Assembly: GCA_023247195.1 (NCBI GenBank)
Contig: JAHFGY010000008.1
Location: 1 to 33,561, forward strand
Source of the DNA: Candidatus Omnitrophota bacterium
GTDB taxonomy: Bacteria; Omnitrophota; Gorgyraeia; Aquiviventales; Aquiviventaceae
Direction: 5' to 3'
Length of the DNA stretch: 33,561 nucleotides
Under the pieces are notes generated by a model, which had not been told where the DNA came from, ran no database searches, and saw only the letters and a list, made by a program, of their open reading frames with translations. A program made the position numbers and the translations under genes. Below, piece after piece: positions 7,074 to 15,572 of the stretch; positions within the stretch are counted from its first letter, which is position 1; every line of letters starts with the position of its first letter.

Positions 7074-7859
7074 ATGCGGTCCGACCGCCAACTTGGGCGG
7101 TCGGGCCGTTGTCCGGACAAGCCCATGAGCAACCGATTGAACACAACTCGGCAAGGCGTGGATATTCGGCGGGCGAACGAACGCTTCGTGACCCAGGCGG
7201 GCTGGCTGGACTCCAAGCACAGCTTCAGCTTCGGGCATCACCATGACGCCGAAAATATCAACCACGGGTTGCTGCTGGTGAGCAATGACGACATCATCCG
7301 GCCCGGCACAGGTTTCTCAACGCACCCGCATCGCGACATGGAAATTGTCACGTGGGTGCTCACCGGATCGCTGGAGCATAAAGATTCGCAAGGCAACAGC
7401 GGCATTATTTATCCCGGCCTTGCCCAGCGCATGAGCGCGGGCACGGGTATTCTTCATTCTGAAATGAACCCGTCGGACAACGAATCAGTCCGACTGGTGC
7501 AGATGTGGGTGTTCCCGGACACGCTTCGGGTAAAGCCCGGCTATGAGCAGCTCGACATCAACCGCGAGCTGGAAAAGGGCGGGCTGGTGCCGGTGGCATC
7601 CGGCCGCGGGCATGACGCGGCCATCTCGATTCGGCAGAAAGGCGCGGTCTTATGGGCCGGACGCATCAAGCCCGGTGAAGCGCTCACGCTGCCGGATGCG
7701 AAGTCGAGCCACTTGTTTATTGCGCGTGGCGCAGCAAACTTGGAAGCCGCCGGACGATTGGACGAAGGCGATGCGGTGCGATTGACCGCGGCGGGCGCTC
7801 GGCGCATGGTAGCTGACGCGCAACAAGGCGCGGAGGTGCTGGTATGGGAGATGAACTGA
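7074..7859 (+). CDS. pirin-family cupin protein
   Basis: Pirins are bicupin Fe-binding proteins; bacterial members include quercetinases and redox-sensing regulators. Diagnostic segments: GWLDSKHSFSFGHHHD, DDIIRPGTGFSTHPHRDMEI (His residues of the metal site), GSLEHKDSQGN, MSAGTGILHSEMN and LVQMWVFPD, followed by a second cupin half to the end. Start choice: the ATG at 7074 has a strong Shine-Dalgarno (AGAGGAG, 7062-7068) and gives 261 residues. The ATG at 7125 (MSNRLNTTRQG) gives 244 residues, closer to the conserved core, but has no ribosome site. A 13-bp hairpin (7077-7108) sits between the two starts. It overlaps the protease gene by 16 bases. Neighbouring thiol- and flavin-related genes suggest an oxidative or electrophile-stress role. 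Confidence 0.85.
   Translation: MRSDRQLGRSGRCPDKPMSNRLNTTRQGVDIRRANERFVTQAGWLDSKHSFSFGHHHDAENINHGLLLVSNDDIIRPGTGFSTHPHRDMEIVTWVLTGSLEHKDSQGNSGIIYPGLAQRMSAGTGILHSEMNPSDNESVRLVQMWVFPDTLRVKPGYEQLDINRELEKGGLVPVASGRGHDAAISIRQKGAVLWAGRIKPGEALTLPDAKSSHLFIARGAANLEAAGRLDEGDAVRLTAAGARRMVADAQQGAEVLVWEMN
7077..7108 (+). other. 13-bp hairpin between the Cys-rich gene and the pirin core
   Basis: Arms CGGTCCGACCGCC and GGCGGTCGGGCCG (one T-G wobble) close on the loop AACTTG. There is no U-tract, so it is not a standard intrinsic terminator. It would be the first codons of the pirin if the start is 7074, or leader RNA if the start is 7125. It could act as an mRNA processing or stability element. Confidence 0.55.
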
Positions 7860-8836
7860 TCCGAACAACCGATCCGCAGAGTTTGAAGGCTGTTCCGGAT
7901 GCGGATCTGCTCGACGCCTACTCAAGCGCTGTCATCGCCGTGGTCGACTCGACCGGGCCCGCGGTGGTCAGCATCGCCGCCGGGTGGAAGCAAGAGCAGG
8001 GCGGCGAGCGCGGCGGCGCGGGATCCGGCGTTATCTTCACGCCGGACGGCTATATCCTGACCAACAGCCACGTTGTGCACGCGGCCCATAAGCTGGTGGC
8101 GACGCTCACCGATGGGCGCAGCTTTGAGGCGCAGCATGTCGGCGACGATCCCGCGACGGATCTGGCGGTCATCCGCGTGGATAACCCCGCATGGCTGCCG
8201 CACGCGCCGCTCGGCAACTCGCGCGCGTTGCGCGTGGGGCAACTGGCGATCGCGATCGGCAACCCGCTGGGGTTTCAGTCGAGCGTTGCAACCGGAGTGA
8301 TCAGCTCGCTCGGCCGCCACTGGCGCATGGAGAACGGCCGGCTCGTCGAGGATATCATCCAGCATACGGCGCCGTTGAACCCCGGCAACTCCGGCGGGCC
8401 GCTGGTCGACAGCCGCGGTCGCGTGGTGGGCATCAATACCGCTATGATAGCGGGAGCGCAGGCGTTGAGTTTTGCGATTCCATCAGCGACAGCGGAATGG
8501 GTCGTGTCGCAACTCCTGATGCACGGGCGGGTGCGGCGCAGCTACCTGGGCATCGCGGGCCGCTCGCGGCTCTTGGACCGCCGCCTGACGCGGTTCCACC
8601 AGCTGCCGAACAAGAGCGCGGTGGAAGTGGCGGTGGCCGAGCCCGGAGGGCCGGCTTATCGCGCGGGCCTGCGGGTCAACGACTGGATCGTCGCGGTCGA
8701 GGACAAGCCGGTTGAGCAGGTGGATGATCTTCACCGCTTCCTGGCCGAGTGGCCGATCGCCCGGTCCGTGACATTGACCGTCGTGAGCGGGATTGATTTG
8801 AAACGGGTCACGGCGGTTCCAACCGAGGCGCCGTGA
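7844..8836 (+). CDS. HtrA/DegP-like trypsin-family serine protease with one PDZ domain
   Basis: 330 residues; ATG at 7844 preceded by GGAGG (7832-7836). The S1C protease domain (about 25-225) has the intact triad: His76 in TNSHVV, Asp106 in ATDLAVI, Ser183 in NPGNSGGPL. One PDZ domain follows (about 235-325; VAVAEPGGPAYRAGLRVNDWIVAVEDKPV). There is no signal peptide or membrane anchor at the N-terminus (MGDELIRTTDPQSLKAV), unlike periplasmic DegP/DegS, so it appears to be cytoplasmic unless exported by another route. It overlaps the pirin gene by 16 bases and is followed 18 bases later by the FMN reductase gene, so it is likely co-transcribed. Role: protein quality control or regulated proteolysis. 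Confidence 0.92.
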   Translation: MGDELIRTTDPQSLKAVPDADLLDAYSSAVIAVVDSTGPAVVSIAAGWKQEQGGERGGAGSGVIFTPDGYILTNSHVVHAAHKLVATLTDGRSFEAQHVGDDPATDLAVIRVDNPAWLPHAPLGNSRALRVGQLAIAIGNPLGFQSSVATGVISSLGRHWRMENGRLVEDIIQHTAPLNPGNSGGPLVDSRGRVVGINTAMIAGAQALSFAIPSATAEWVVSQLLMHGRVRRSYLGIAGRSRLLDRRLTRFHQLPNKSAVEVAVAEPGGPAYRAGLRVNDWIVAVEDKPVEQVDDLHRFLAEWPIARSVTLTVVSGIDLKRVTAVPTEAP

Positions 8837-8854
8837 GGCGCAAGACAGGAGAGC

Positions 8855-9427
8855 ATGGCGAACCAAGTGAAGCTCGCGGTATTCGCAGGCAGCCTGCGCG
8901 CAGGCTCGTACAACAAGCAGCTGGCGCGCGCGGCTGCGGTGGTCGCGGAAAAAGCCGGCGCATCGGTGACTTTGATGGATCTAAAAGACTACCCGATGCC
9001 GGTGTATAACCAGGACGACGAGACCGCCTCAGGCCTGCCGGAACACGCGAAGCGCTTCCAGGATGTGCTGCGCGCGAGCCACGGTTTTATCATCGCCTCG
9101 CCGGAATATAACAGTTCGATCCCCGGGGGACTCAAGAACGCGATCGATTGGGCTTCGCGCTCCGCGCCGACCGAGCCGCTGGTGGCTTTCCGAAAGAAAA
9201 CAGCGCTGCTCTTGAGCGCGTCTCCCGGAAATTTGGGCGGCATCCGCTCGCTGGCGACGCTGCGCTCAATTTTGAGCAACATTGGCACGCTCGTGCTGTC
9301 CGAACAGTTGGCAGTGCCGCGCGCGCACGAAGCGTTTGTGGACGGCGCGCTCAAGGACCCGAAGCAGCAGGCCACGCTCGAGCGCTTCGTAGCCGAATTG
9401 GTCCGAGTGACGTCCCGCCTGCTATAA
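8855..9427 (+). CDS. NADPH-dependent FMN reductase family protein
   Basis: 190 residues, flavodoxin-like fold. Start at 8855 with AGGAGAG just upstream. Signature segments are the phosphate-binding loop AGSLRAGSYNKQLARAA near the N-terminus and ASPEYNSSIPGGLKNAIDW, which contacts the isoalloxazine, as in ArsH/ChrR/Azr-type quinone, chromate or azo reductases. Reaction: NAD(P)H-driven reduction of FMN, quinones or related electrophiles. Its position at the end of the TetR/Cys-rich/pirin/HtrA run fits electrophile or metal stress defence. Substrate preference cannot be read from sequence. Confidence 0.92.
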   Translation: MANQVKLAVFAGSLRAGSYNKQLARAAAVVAEKAGASVTLMDLKDYPMPVYNQDDETASGLPEHAKRFQDVLRASHGFIIASPEYNSSIPGGLKNAIDWASRSAPTEPLVAFRKKTALLLSASPGNLGGIRSLATLRSILSNIGTLVLSEQLAVPRAHEAFVDGALKDPKQQATLERFVAELVRVTSRLL

Positions 9428-9432
9428 AGGTA

Positions 9433-9448
9433 CCGCCGTCCCCGGCGG
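9433..9448 (+). other. 6-bp GC hairpin after the FMN reductase gene
   Basis: CCGCCG-TCCC-CGGCGG lies just after the stop. On the + strand it is followed by an A-run (AAAAAA at 9451), not a U-run, so it is not a recognisable intrinsic terminator in this direction. It may still separate this transcript from the aldolase gene. Confidence 0.4.
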
Positions 9449-9484
9449 CCAAAAAATAGGCTGCCCTCCACCTTACTATTCGTT

Positions 9485-9512
9485 TAAAATATCCCGATTA
9501 CCCCACAGGAGG
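9485..9512 (+). promoter_or_regulatory. putative -10 box and strong Shine-Dalgarno of the aldolase gene
   Basis: TAAAAT (9485-9490) is a plausible -10 box with no strong -35. AGGAGG (9507-9512) is an ideal ribosome site 5 bases before the ATG at 9518. Unlike many neighbours, this highly expressed metabolic gene therefore has a normal leader. Confidence 0.4.
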
Positions 9513-9517
9513 CAGGA

Positions 9518-10591
<1,074 letters not shown>

Positions 10592-10598
10592 GGCGACC

Positions 10599-10991
10599 AT
10601 GCGAATCCAGCCGAATTTTCTTGTGCTGGCGGTTATTTGCTGCGGGTTAGTCTCTCCCACAGCTGAAGCGGCAACGGTCACGCATCGCGCCAACGCGCGC
10701 GGCGGCAGCAATTCAGGCCCGTGGCTGCGCGAGAAGGAATGGAGCGGACAGGCCGCCGGCAAGGCCGCTTATGGAGCCAAGAACATGCTCCTTGGCTGGA
10801 CGGAGCTGATCACCGAGCCTTACGCGGCCGCAACCGACAAAGGTAGGAACAGCAAGAGCTTTATTCAGGGCGTAGGCGAAGGCCTCTGGAATGCGACCGG
10901 CCAGACGATCGGCGGCGCGGCGGATGTTGTTACCTTCCCGTTTACGAAATCGGTCGTCCCTCTTCCTGAGGGCGGCACCAGCCTCTTCTAG
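10599..10991 (+). CDS. exosortase system-associated protein, TIGR04073-like
   Basis: 130 residues from the ATG at 10599 (GAGG 5 bases upstream; the TTG at 10584 lies inside the aldolase gene). A signal peptide (MRIQPNFLVLAVICCGLVSPTAEA) precedes a short conserved domain: AAYGAKNMLLGWTELITEPY, GVGEGLWNATGQTIGGAADVVTFPF, ending PLPEGGTSLF. The tGWxE and G...R/Q-TxxGxxDVVTFP pattern matches the family called TIGR04073, which co-occurs with exosortase/PEP-CTERM systems in several diderm groups. No exosortase or PEP-CTERM tail is visible in this window. The molecular function is not known. Confidence 0.7.
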   Translation: MRIQPNFLVLAVICCGLVSPTAEAATVTHRANARGGSNSGPWLREKEWSGQAAGKAAYGAKNMLLGWTELITEPYAAATDKGRNSKSFIQGVGEGLWNATGQTIGGAADVVTFPFTKSVVPLPEGGTSLF

Positions 10992-11039
10992 TTCGTTCTA
11001 ATCTTGCAGTAAATTAAGCGGGTTTACGCAGGATTTAGC

Positions 11040-11068
11040 TTGCCTAAGTAGAATTTCGGGTCTAGGAT
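11040..11068 (+). promoter_or_regulatory. putative promoter of the coiled-coil membrane protein gene
   Basis: -35 TTGCCT (11040-11045), 17-base spacer, -10 TAGGAT (11063-11068), 13 bases before the ATG at 11082. No Shine-Dalgarno is seen upstream of 11082. Confidence 0.4.
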
Positions 11069-11081
11069 AATTGCATTCCTC

Positions 11082-12044
11082 ATGGCCTTGACCCGTAACC
11101 CCAATGCTGAAATCAGCGTCGACGAAGTCCGCAAGGTGATGGCCCAGCACGCCAAGCAAAGCCAGGCGGAAGTCGAATCCGGCGGCCAGGTCCGCAAGCT
11201 GGACCAGGTTAACTCCAGCCTTGAGCGCGTCAGCGAAGAACTCGATCTGCTCAACGCCGGCGTCGCCGAGCTCCAAGAGGCTGTTCGACAAGCCCGCGAT
11301 TCTCATGAGATGCTTACCCGCTCTCTCCGCTTTTATGCCCGGACGGTGACAATCGGCTCCGTGCTCCTTTTGATCACCGCCGGCGCTGTTTTATGGATTC
11401 TTGGCGGCGAAGCGGGAATGCTGCCCAACCTGCCTTCATTCGGAGCTTCGGCGCGCGTGGAAGAGAAGCCGGCAATCACTGTTGAGCGCCCGTGGTGGGA
11501 ACAAGTCAAACCCGTGGTTCCGTCTGATGCGCGTCCGTTAATCGAGCAAGGGCATGCTCCGGTGCAGCCATCCACGAAGGCAGCCGCTCCGATCGCCACC
11601 ATGCAGATTGTGCCGACGCCGGTTGTTGCCCCTAAGCCCGGCGCCACGGCTGAGCCCGCGCCGGCCAACACCGCGAAGCCTCAACCGCTTAAGACAACCC
11701 ATGGCCTTCTTTTTGATTCGGTGCGACGTTGGCAATTAGCCAGCATGAACACGCCAATCGGCGACGTGCTCCGAATCGCGGGCGCATCGCCCGCGCCGAT
11801 TCGATCCGTCGCGCCGCAGGTATCGATTTCCGCGCAGGCGTTACAGAAGCCCGCGGGTCTATCAAGCGACGATCCGGCCGCTTGGTGGGATGAATTCATC
11901 CGCAATCACCGCGGCGCGGATTGGTGGACGCCGCTGACTCCCGAGTCCGAGCCTGTTTCGCCGATCAACTTGTCCAAAGAGAATTTATCCAACGATCATT
12001 TGTCCAAAGGCCGGCGCTCTGCGCTTCCGGCTAGATCCCGTTAG
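11082..12044 (+). CDS. coiled-coil, single-pass membrane protein of unknown function
   Basis: 320 residues; family not recognised. Residues about 10-75 are strongly helical and charged with heptad-like leucines (VRKLDQVNSSLERVSEELDL, AGVAELQEAVRQARDSHEML), probably a coiled coil. Residues about 87-107 (TVTIGSVLLLITAGAVLWIL) are a membrane segment. The remainder is a Pro/Ala-rich linker (about 120-210) ending in a patch with paired Trp residues (AAWWDEFIRNHRGADWWTPL, about 265-285). The last residues carry three five-residue repeats (NLSKE, NLSND, HLSKG). The topology suggests a cytoplasmic coiled coil and a long extracytoplasmic linker, as in envelope-spanning or division-linked proteins; no function is claimed. 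Confidence 0.7.
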   Translation: MALTRNPNAEISVDEVRKVMAQHAKQSQAEVESGGQVRKLDQVNSSLERVSEELDLLNAGVAELQEAVRQARDSHEMLTRSLRFYARTVTIGSVLLLITAGAVLWILGGEAGMLPNLPSFGASARVEEKPAITVERPWWEQVKPVVPSDARPLIEQGHAPVQPSTKAAAPIATMQIVPTPVVAPKPGATAEPAPANTAKPQPLKTTHGLLFDSVRRWQLASMNTPIGDVLRIAGASPAPIRSVAPQVSISAQALQKPAGLSSDDPAAWWDEFIRNHRGADWWTPLTPESEPVSPINLSKENLSNDHLSKGRRSALPARSR

Positions 12045-12096
12045 TCGTTTTGCTTCCGGGCTTCGGCTTGCCGCTTTTCTTCTCGTCTTTATCCCC

Positions 12097-12711
12097 ATGA
12101 CACTGCGCGCTCAGGAAAACCGCGTTATCGTCGGCCTCGGCGATTCCATCACCGCCGGGAATCCGGGTTTTCATTCGCCGGTGGAAGACCCGCCGGAGGG
12201 CTCCGGCAATCCCGAGAGCCAGTACGCTTACTGGATGATGCGGGCGCATCCGGAGTGGCGCGTGCTCAACCGCGGCGTCGGCGGGGAGCGCACGGACGAG
12301 ATCTTGGCGCGCTTTGACCAAGATGTTCTGGCAAACAAGCCTGATGCCGTTATCGTCCTTGCGGGGATCAATGATCTCTATCAAGGCAACTCCGCGCAGT
12401 CGGCGATCGACAACTTGAGCCGGATCTACGCCCGCGCGGAAGAAGCCGGCATCCGCATCGTCGCATGCACCGTCATGCCATACGCTGGCATGGGTCCGCG
12501 ACTGCGCGAGCGACTGGAGCAAGTGAACGACTGGATCCGCCAAACCAGCACCGCAAAGCACTACGGCTTCTGCGACTTGCACGCCGTGATGCAAGACCCT
12601 GGCCAGCCCGGTACGCTCGCTCACACCGAAGACGGCGTCCACCCGGACGTGGTCGGCTACCGAGAAATGGCCGCTGCGCTGAGCGGCGTGCTGGAAAAAA
12701 CGCTTCACTAA
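12097..12711 (+). CDS. SGNH/GDSL-family hydrolase, true start probably upstream and non-canonical
   Basis: 204 residues from the first ATG. SGNH blocks are intact: GLGDSITAG (Ser of block I), NRGVGGERT (Gly, block II), LAGINDLY (Asn, block III) and DGVHPDVVGY (Asp and His, block V). Such enzymes act as esterases, lysophospholipases or acyl hydrolases. The ATG at 12097 has no Shine-Dalgarno and lies inside a segment that reads, in frame, as a signal peptide (RLAAFLLVFIPMTLRA, then QEN) extending upstream to about 12019 with no ATG, GTG or TTG. A CTG at 12019 is preceded 8 bases earlier by AAAGG; it could be the real start, giving an exported enzyme of about 230 residues. Confidence 0.88.
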   Translation: MTLRAQENRVIVGLGDSITAGNPGFHSPVEDPPEGSGNPESQYAYWMMRAHPEWRVLNRGVGGERTDEILARFDQDVLANKPDAVIVLAGINDLYQGNSAQSAIDNLSRIYARAEEAGIRIVACTVMPYAGMGPRLRERLEQVNDWIRQTSTAKHYGFCDLHAVMQDPGQPGTLAHTEDGVHPDVVGYREMAAALSGVLEKTLH

Positions 12712-12741
12712 GTTCGCTCGCCGCTAAATTGCCCGGCTCCA

Positions 12742-12770
12742 TTGACGCTGCCTTCCGTCGAAGGTATTCT
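12742..12770 (+). promoter_or_regulatory. sigma-70 promoter of the TamB-domain gene
   Basis: -35 TTGACG (12742-12747), 17-base spacer, -10 TATTCT (12765-12770), ending 11 bases before the ATG at 12782; the leader would be only about 5 bases. The hexamers are identical to those of the promoter at 14523-14551. Confidence 0.6.
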
Positions 12771-12781
12771 GAATCGTTTCC

Positions 12782-14518
12782 ATGCGAAAGCGTTTCTGGA
12801 CCCCTTTTCGCGTTTTTCTCCTGGTGCTCGCGCTGGCGGTATCGTCGGCGCTGGCGGCGCTCCTCTTTACTCCTCAAGGCTCTGAGCTGGCGGTGCGCGT
12901 GGCCGCTCAGCATGCGCTCCAACCGGCAGCTTTGTCGATCGGCGGTGTCAGCGGCCGGCTGATCGACGTCCTTATTATCCGGGACGTCTACTTGGATTCG
13001 CCGCGTTTTGCGCCGAAAGCCAGCCGCATTTCCGCGCATGATGTCCGGCTCCGGACAAACGGCAGTCCGAATTTCCGCCGTTGGCAGCTGCAGGTCGGCG
13101 AACTCCAAGTGGCGCTACCGGCGCATGCGCGTCAGGTGAGCTGCGCGTATCTCGAAGGTTCTCTGGTCTCAGGCTTGCGGCTGTACGGTTTATCCATCGA
13201 CGATCTTGCCCGCCTTCCGGCCGGCTCGCGCGTCGAGATGCGCAGCATCGACATGGGAGCGCCGGCGCTGGCCGGACCCAAGCGCTGGCCGGTTCAGATT
13301 TACGGCATCAAAGCCCAAGCCCCGGGCTATGTTGATTTTCTCTGGGCGGAAAGAGCCGAAGGCAACTGGAACGAAGGCCTTGTTCTTCACGAGATCGAAA
13401 CCACGGGCTTGCGCTGGCTGCCTGAGGGCAGCGTGGTCCGGCTCCAGCGCCTGGTGCTGGCCCCGGGCCAAGAGCGCTTCAAGCCTGTTCGTGCGCTTAA
13501 CGGCCGCCTGCAGCTGCCCGACGCGGATCCTATTCTTTTTTCCGGCGGCCTGGATCCGCAGAAGCCGGACCTGCAGCTCTATGCCAAGCACATCGATATT
13601 GAAACCGCGGCCGCTGTTTTCCCCAAATGGCAGGCGATCCAGATCATGAACGGTACGTTGGGTGAGGTGCACTCAACGCTCACGGGGAACTGGCGCGAGC
13701 CCACGTTCACGGGACGGGGCATAGCCGAGCGGCTCTATCGCCGTGGCGTTACGATTTACAACAGCACCGTCGCGTTTGAGCTGACGCTCTCGAACATCGG
13801 CAAAGGCATTCGGCTGAAGGGCACGGTTGCCATCCAAAACGGCACTTTGAAGTCCAAGACAACGACGGTGGCGCTGCACCCGGGGCGCATCGTTTTCTCG
13901 GGCGATCCGAGGAATCCCGAGTACGACCTCAAAGGCTCTTCAGTCATTGAGGGCGTGAAGATAAACATCGCCATCAAGGGCACGCATCTCCTGCCGGATC
14001 TTCGCCTGAGCTCGGATCCGCCTATCCCCGAGGAATGGCTGCTCCTCATGCTGGCAAGCGGCCGCCGTTGGCGAGGCGCGGAAACAAGCGCTTCGGAAGG
14101 ACAGATTTCTCCGGACTTGGCACGGGACTTCATCGACTTCTTTATCTTTGGAGGGTTGGGCAGCCGCATCGCCCAGCGTTTCGGCATCAGCGACGTTTCG
14201 CTGATCTTCAATCCGGATGAAGGCCGCATGGGCGTTTCAACAACCATCGCCGACAAAGTGGAGGTGCGCTATGAAACCGATCAGCCGCACGTCCAGCAAC
14301 GCTCCGACCCGTCGCTTTCCAACACCGATCCCACCACCGTCTACCGCGTCGGTGCCGGCTACAAGATCACGGACACCAGCACCGTGAAAATCGAAGGTGA
14401 GCGGCAGCTACCCTCAACGGTTTCGCCGGCCGGGCAGGCGGCGGATACGCCCACCGATCTTTCGCCCGCCGCGAAGCCGAAGGATAGTATTTTTTTGAAG
14501 TTTCAAAAGAAATTCTAA
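12782..14518 (+). CDS. TamB-domain (DUF490) envelope protein, short form
   Basis: 578 residues, much shorter than E. coli TamB (about 1,260). It has an N-terminal membrane anchor (about 10-30, VFLLVLALAVSSALAALLF), an AsmA/TamB-like early region (LSIGGVSGRLIDVLIIRDVYL), then beta-rich repeats and a C-terminal TamB domain (about 330-578): VAIQNGTLKSKTTTVALHPG, PRNPEYDLKGSSVIEGVKIN, SSDPPIPEEWLLLMLASGR, a helical dip with FIDFFIFGGLGSRIAQRFG, and the final amphipathic strands ending in Phe. TamB-like proteins span the periplasm and help outer-membrane insertion or phospholipid transport. It has its own promoter; no TamA/BamA gene is adjacent in this window. Confidence 0.82.
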   Translation: MRKRFWTPFRVFLLVLALAVSSALAALLFTPQGSELAVRVAAQHALQPAALSIGGVSGRLIDVLIIRDVYLDSPRFAPKASRISAHDVRLRTNGSPNFRRWQLQVGELQVALPAHARQVSCAYLEGSLVSGLRLYGLSIDDLARLPAGSRVEMRSIDMGAPALAGPKRWPVQIYGIKAQAPGYVDFLWAERAEGNWNEGLVLHEIETTGLRWLPEGSVVRLQRLVLAPGQERFKPVRALNGRLQLPDADPILFSGGLDPQKPDLQLYAKHIDIETAAAVFPKWQAIQIMNGTLGEVHSTLTGNWREPTFTGRGIAERLYRRGVTIYNSTVAFELTLSNIGKGIRLKGTVAIQNGTLKSKTTTVALHPGRIVFSGDPRNPEYDLKGSSVIEGVKINIAIKGTHLLPDLRLSSDPPIPEEWLLLMLASGRRWRGAETSASEGQISPDLARDFIDFFIFGGLGSRIAQRFGISDVSLIFNPDEGRMGVSTTIADKVEVRYETDQPHVQQRSDPSLSNTDPTTVYRVGAGYKITDTSTVKIEGERQLPSTVSPAGQAADTPTDLSPAAKPKDSIFLKFQKKF

Positions 14519-14522
14519 CTTC

Positions 14523-14551
14523 TTGACGCTGAAAGACTTCTTGTTTATTCT
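14523..14551 (+). promoter_or_regulatory. sigma-70 promoter of the XRE-cupin regulator
   Basis: -35 TTGACG (14523-14528), 17-base spacer, -10 TATTCT (14546-14551), followed after 8 bases by the ATG at 14560. There is no Shine-Dalgarno in the 8 bases, so the transcript would be effectively leaderless. Confidence 0.65.
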
Positions 14552-14559
14552 GACCTGAC

Positions 14560-15117
14560 ATGAATCCTCTGGGCACGCGCATCCGGTGGATCCGTGGCAG
14601 CCAGCGGATGACGCTTAAGCAATTAAGCCGCAGTACCGCCCTTACCATCAGCTTCCTTTCCCAGGTTGAACGCGGCGCGGTCTTGCCGTCGGTTGACTCA
14701 CTTCGGAAAATCGCGCACTCCCTGGGTGTTCCGGTCGGACAGCTCTTCGACGAGGGCCTGGCCGCGGACAAGCCGCTCACGCTATTAAGAAAGTCCGAAC
14801 TCAAACAAGACCACGTGCGCAGCAAGGCGCCGATCGTTGAAGCTTTGGCCGGTGGTCTCTTGCACACGCGTATCGAGCCCCGTTTGATCACGCTGCGCCC
14901 GAAGATGATTTACCGTCCCGATTTACGCGACCAAGGTTGCGAGGCTTTCGGCATGGTCTGGCAAGGGCAGGTCGAGTTAGCGTGGGAGCCGGGAGAGACT
15001 ATCGCGCTCTCTTCAGGCGACAGTATCTATGTGCAGCCGCGCGGAGCGTATCGCATTACTTCTACAGGTACCGGCGAAGCATCCATCCTCTGGATCACCT
15101 TTTCAGCAGAACGGTGA
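14560..15117 (+). CDS. XRE-family regulator with C-terminal cupin domain
   Basis: 185 residues. The N-terminal helix-turn-helix (about 5-62: LGTRIRWIRGSQRMTLKQLS, ALTISFLSQVERGAVLPSVD, SLRKIAHSLGVPVGQLF) is a textbook XRE/Cro-like domain. The C-terminal half (about 110-182) is a cupin barrel: CEAFGMVWQGQVELAWEPGE, ALSSGDSIYVQPRGAYRIT. HTH-cupin regulators (SutR/PuuR type) sense small metabolites in the barrel. The typical His metal ligands of cupins are not obvious. Target and ligand are unknown. The following small gene begins 9 bases after its stop, so the two are likely co-transcribed. Confidence 0.92.
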   Translation: MNPLGTRIRWIRGSQRMTLKQLSRSTALTISFLSQVERGAVLPSVDSLRKIAHSLGVPVGQLFDEGLAADKPLTLLRKSELKQDHVRSKAPIVEALAGGLLHTRIEPRLITLRPKMIYRPDLRDQGCEAFGMVWQGQVELAWEPGETIALSSGDSIYVQPRGAYRITSTGTGEASILWITFSAER

Positions 15118-15126
15118 GGTGAAGCC

Positions 15127-15507
15127 ATGCCATCCAAACGCAAGCATGCAGTACCATCGATAGGTCCGCGGCTAGCCTGGTGCTGGATCATCGATCGGGG
15201 CGAAGGATTTCCCGTGGTGCTGGCTGCCTCCCGCGGCGACAGCACATTGCTTTACTCGGACGTTTCGCCCCCCTATTCATCGGCCGTTATCATCCAGTTT
15301 TATGCATCGAGCGAGGGGACGTCATCGTTTCAGAAACTGGTGCGCTTGCAGGGCTACATTGCTTCCATTGAACCGATTGCAAAGCGCCGCCGGGGCTGGA
15401 GCATCGGTACTTTTCGCTTAGTCGTCAAGAAACTGCCTGCCCGAGAACCGGCTTTTGCCGCCGCCAGCCGTCCTACAACTGCACGCCGCCGCGCGTCCTC
15501 AACCTAA
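15127..15507 (+). CDS. small basic protein of unknown function, weakly PilZ-like
   Basis: 126 residues, start at 15127 preceded by a GGTGAGG-type ribosome site. The body is beta-rich: LAWCWIIDRGEGFPVVLAAS, a SDVSPPYSS turn, SAVIIQFYAS, QKLVRLQGYIASIEPIAKRR, GWSIGTFRLV. The order of an S-turn, a strand, a strand with GxIxxIEP and a final G-x-F strand vaguely resembles a PilZ barrel, but the N-terminal RxxxR motif and the canonical D/NxSxxG are not present, so c-di-GMP binding is not claimed. The tail is Ala/Arg/Pro-rich and basic. Tandem with the XRE-cupin gene. Confidence 0.55.
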   Translation: MPSKRKHAVPSIGPRLAWCWIIDRGEGFPVVLAASRGDSTLLYSDVSPPYSSAVIIQFYASSEGTSSFQKLVRLQGYIASIEPIAKRRRGWSIGTFRLVVKKLPAREPAFAAASRPTTARRRASST

Positions 15508-15514
15508 CGGATTT

Positions 15515-15542
15515 TTTACTGCCTGCAAATTGCAGCTATACG
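15515..15542 (+). promoter_or_regulatory. putative promoter with internal palindrome before the histidine kinase gene
   Basis: TTTACT (15515-15520), 16-base spacer, TATACG (15537-15542) form a weak promoter. The spacer holds the inverted repeat CTGCAA-A-TTGCAG (15523-15535), a possible operator. The kinase ATG follows at 15573 without a clear Shine-Dalgarno. Confidence 0.3.
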
Positions 15543-15572
15543 TTACTGAATTGCATTGGTAGCACATAAAAC

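Noticed and set aside
9433-9460. GC hairpin plus A-run as a terminator
   Set aside because: On the + strand the run is A, not U; on the minus strand the U-run precedes the stem.
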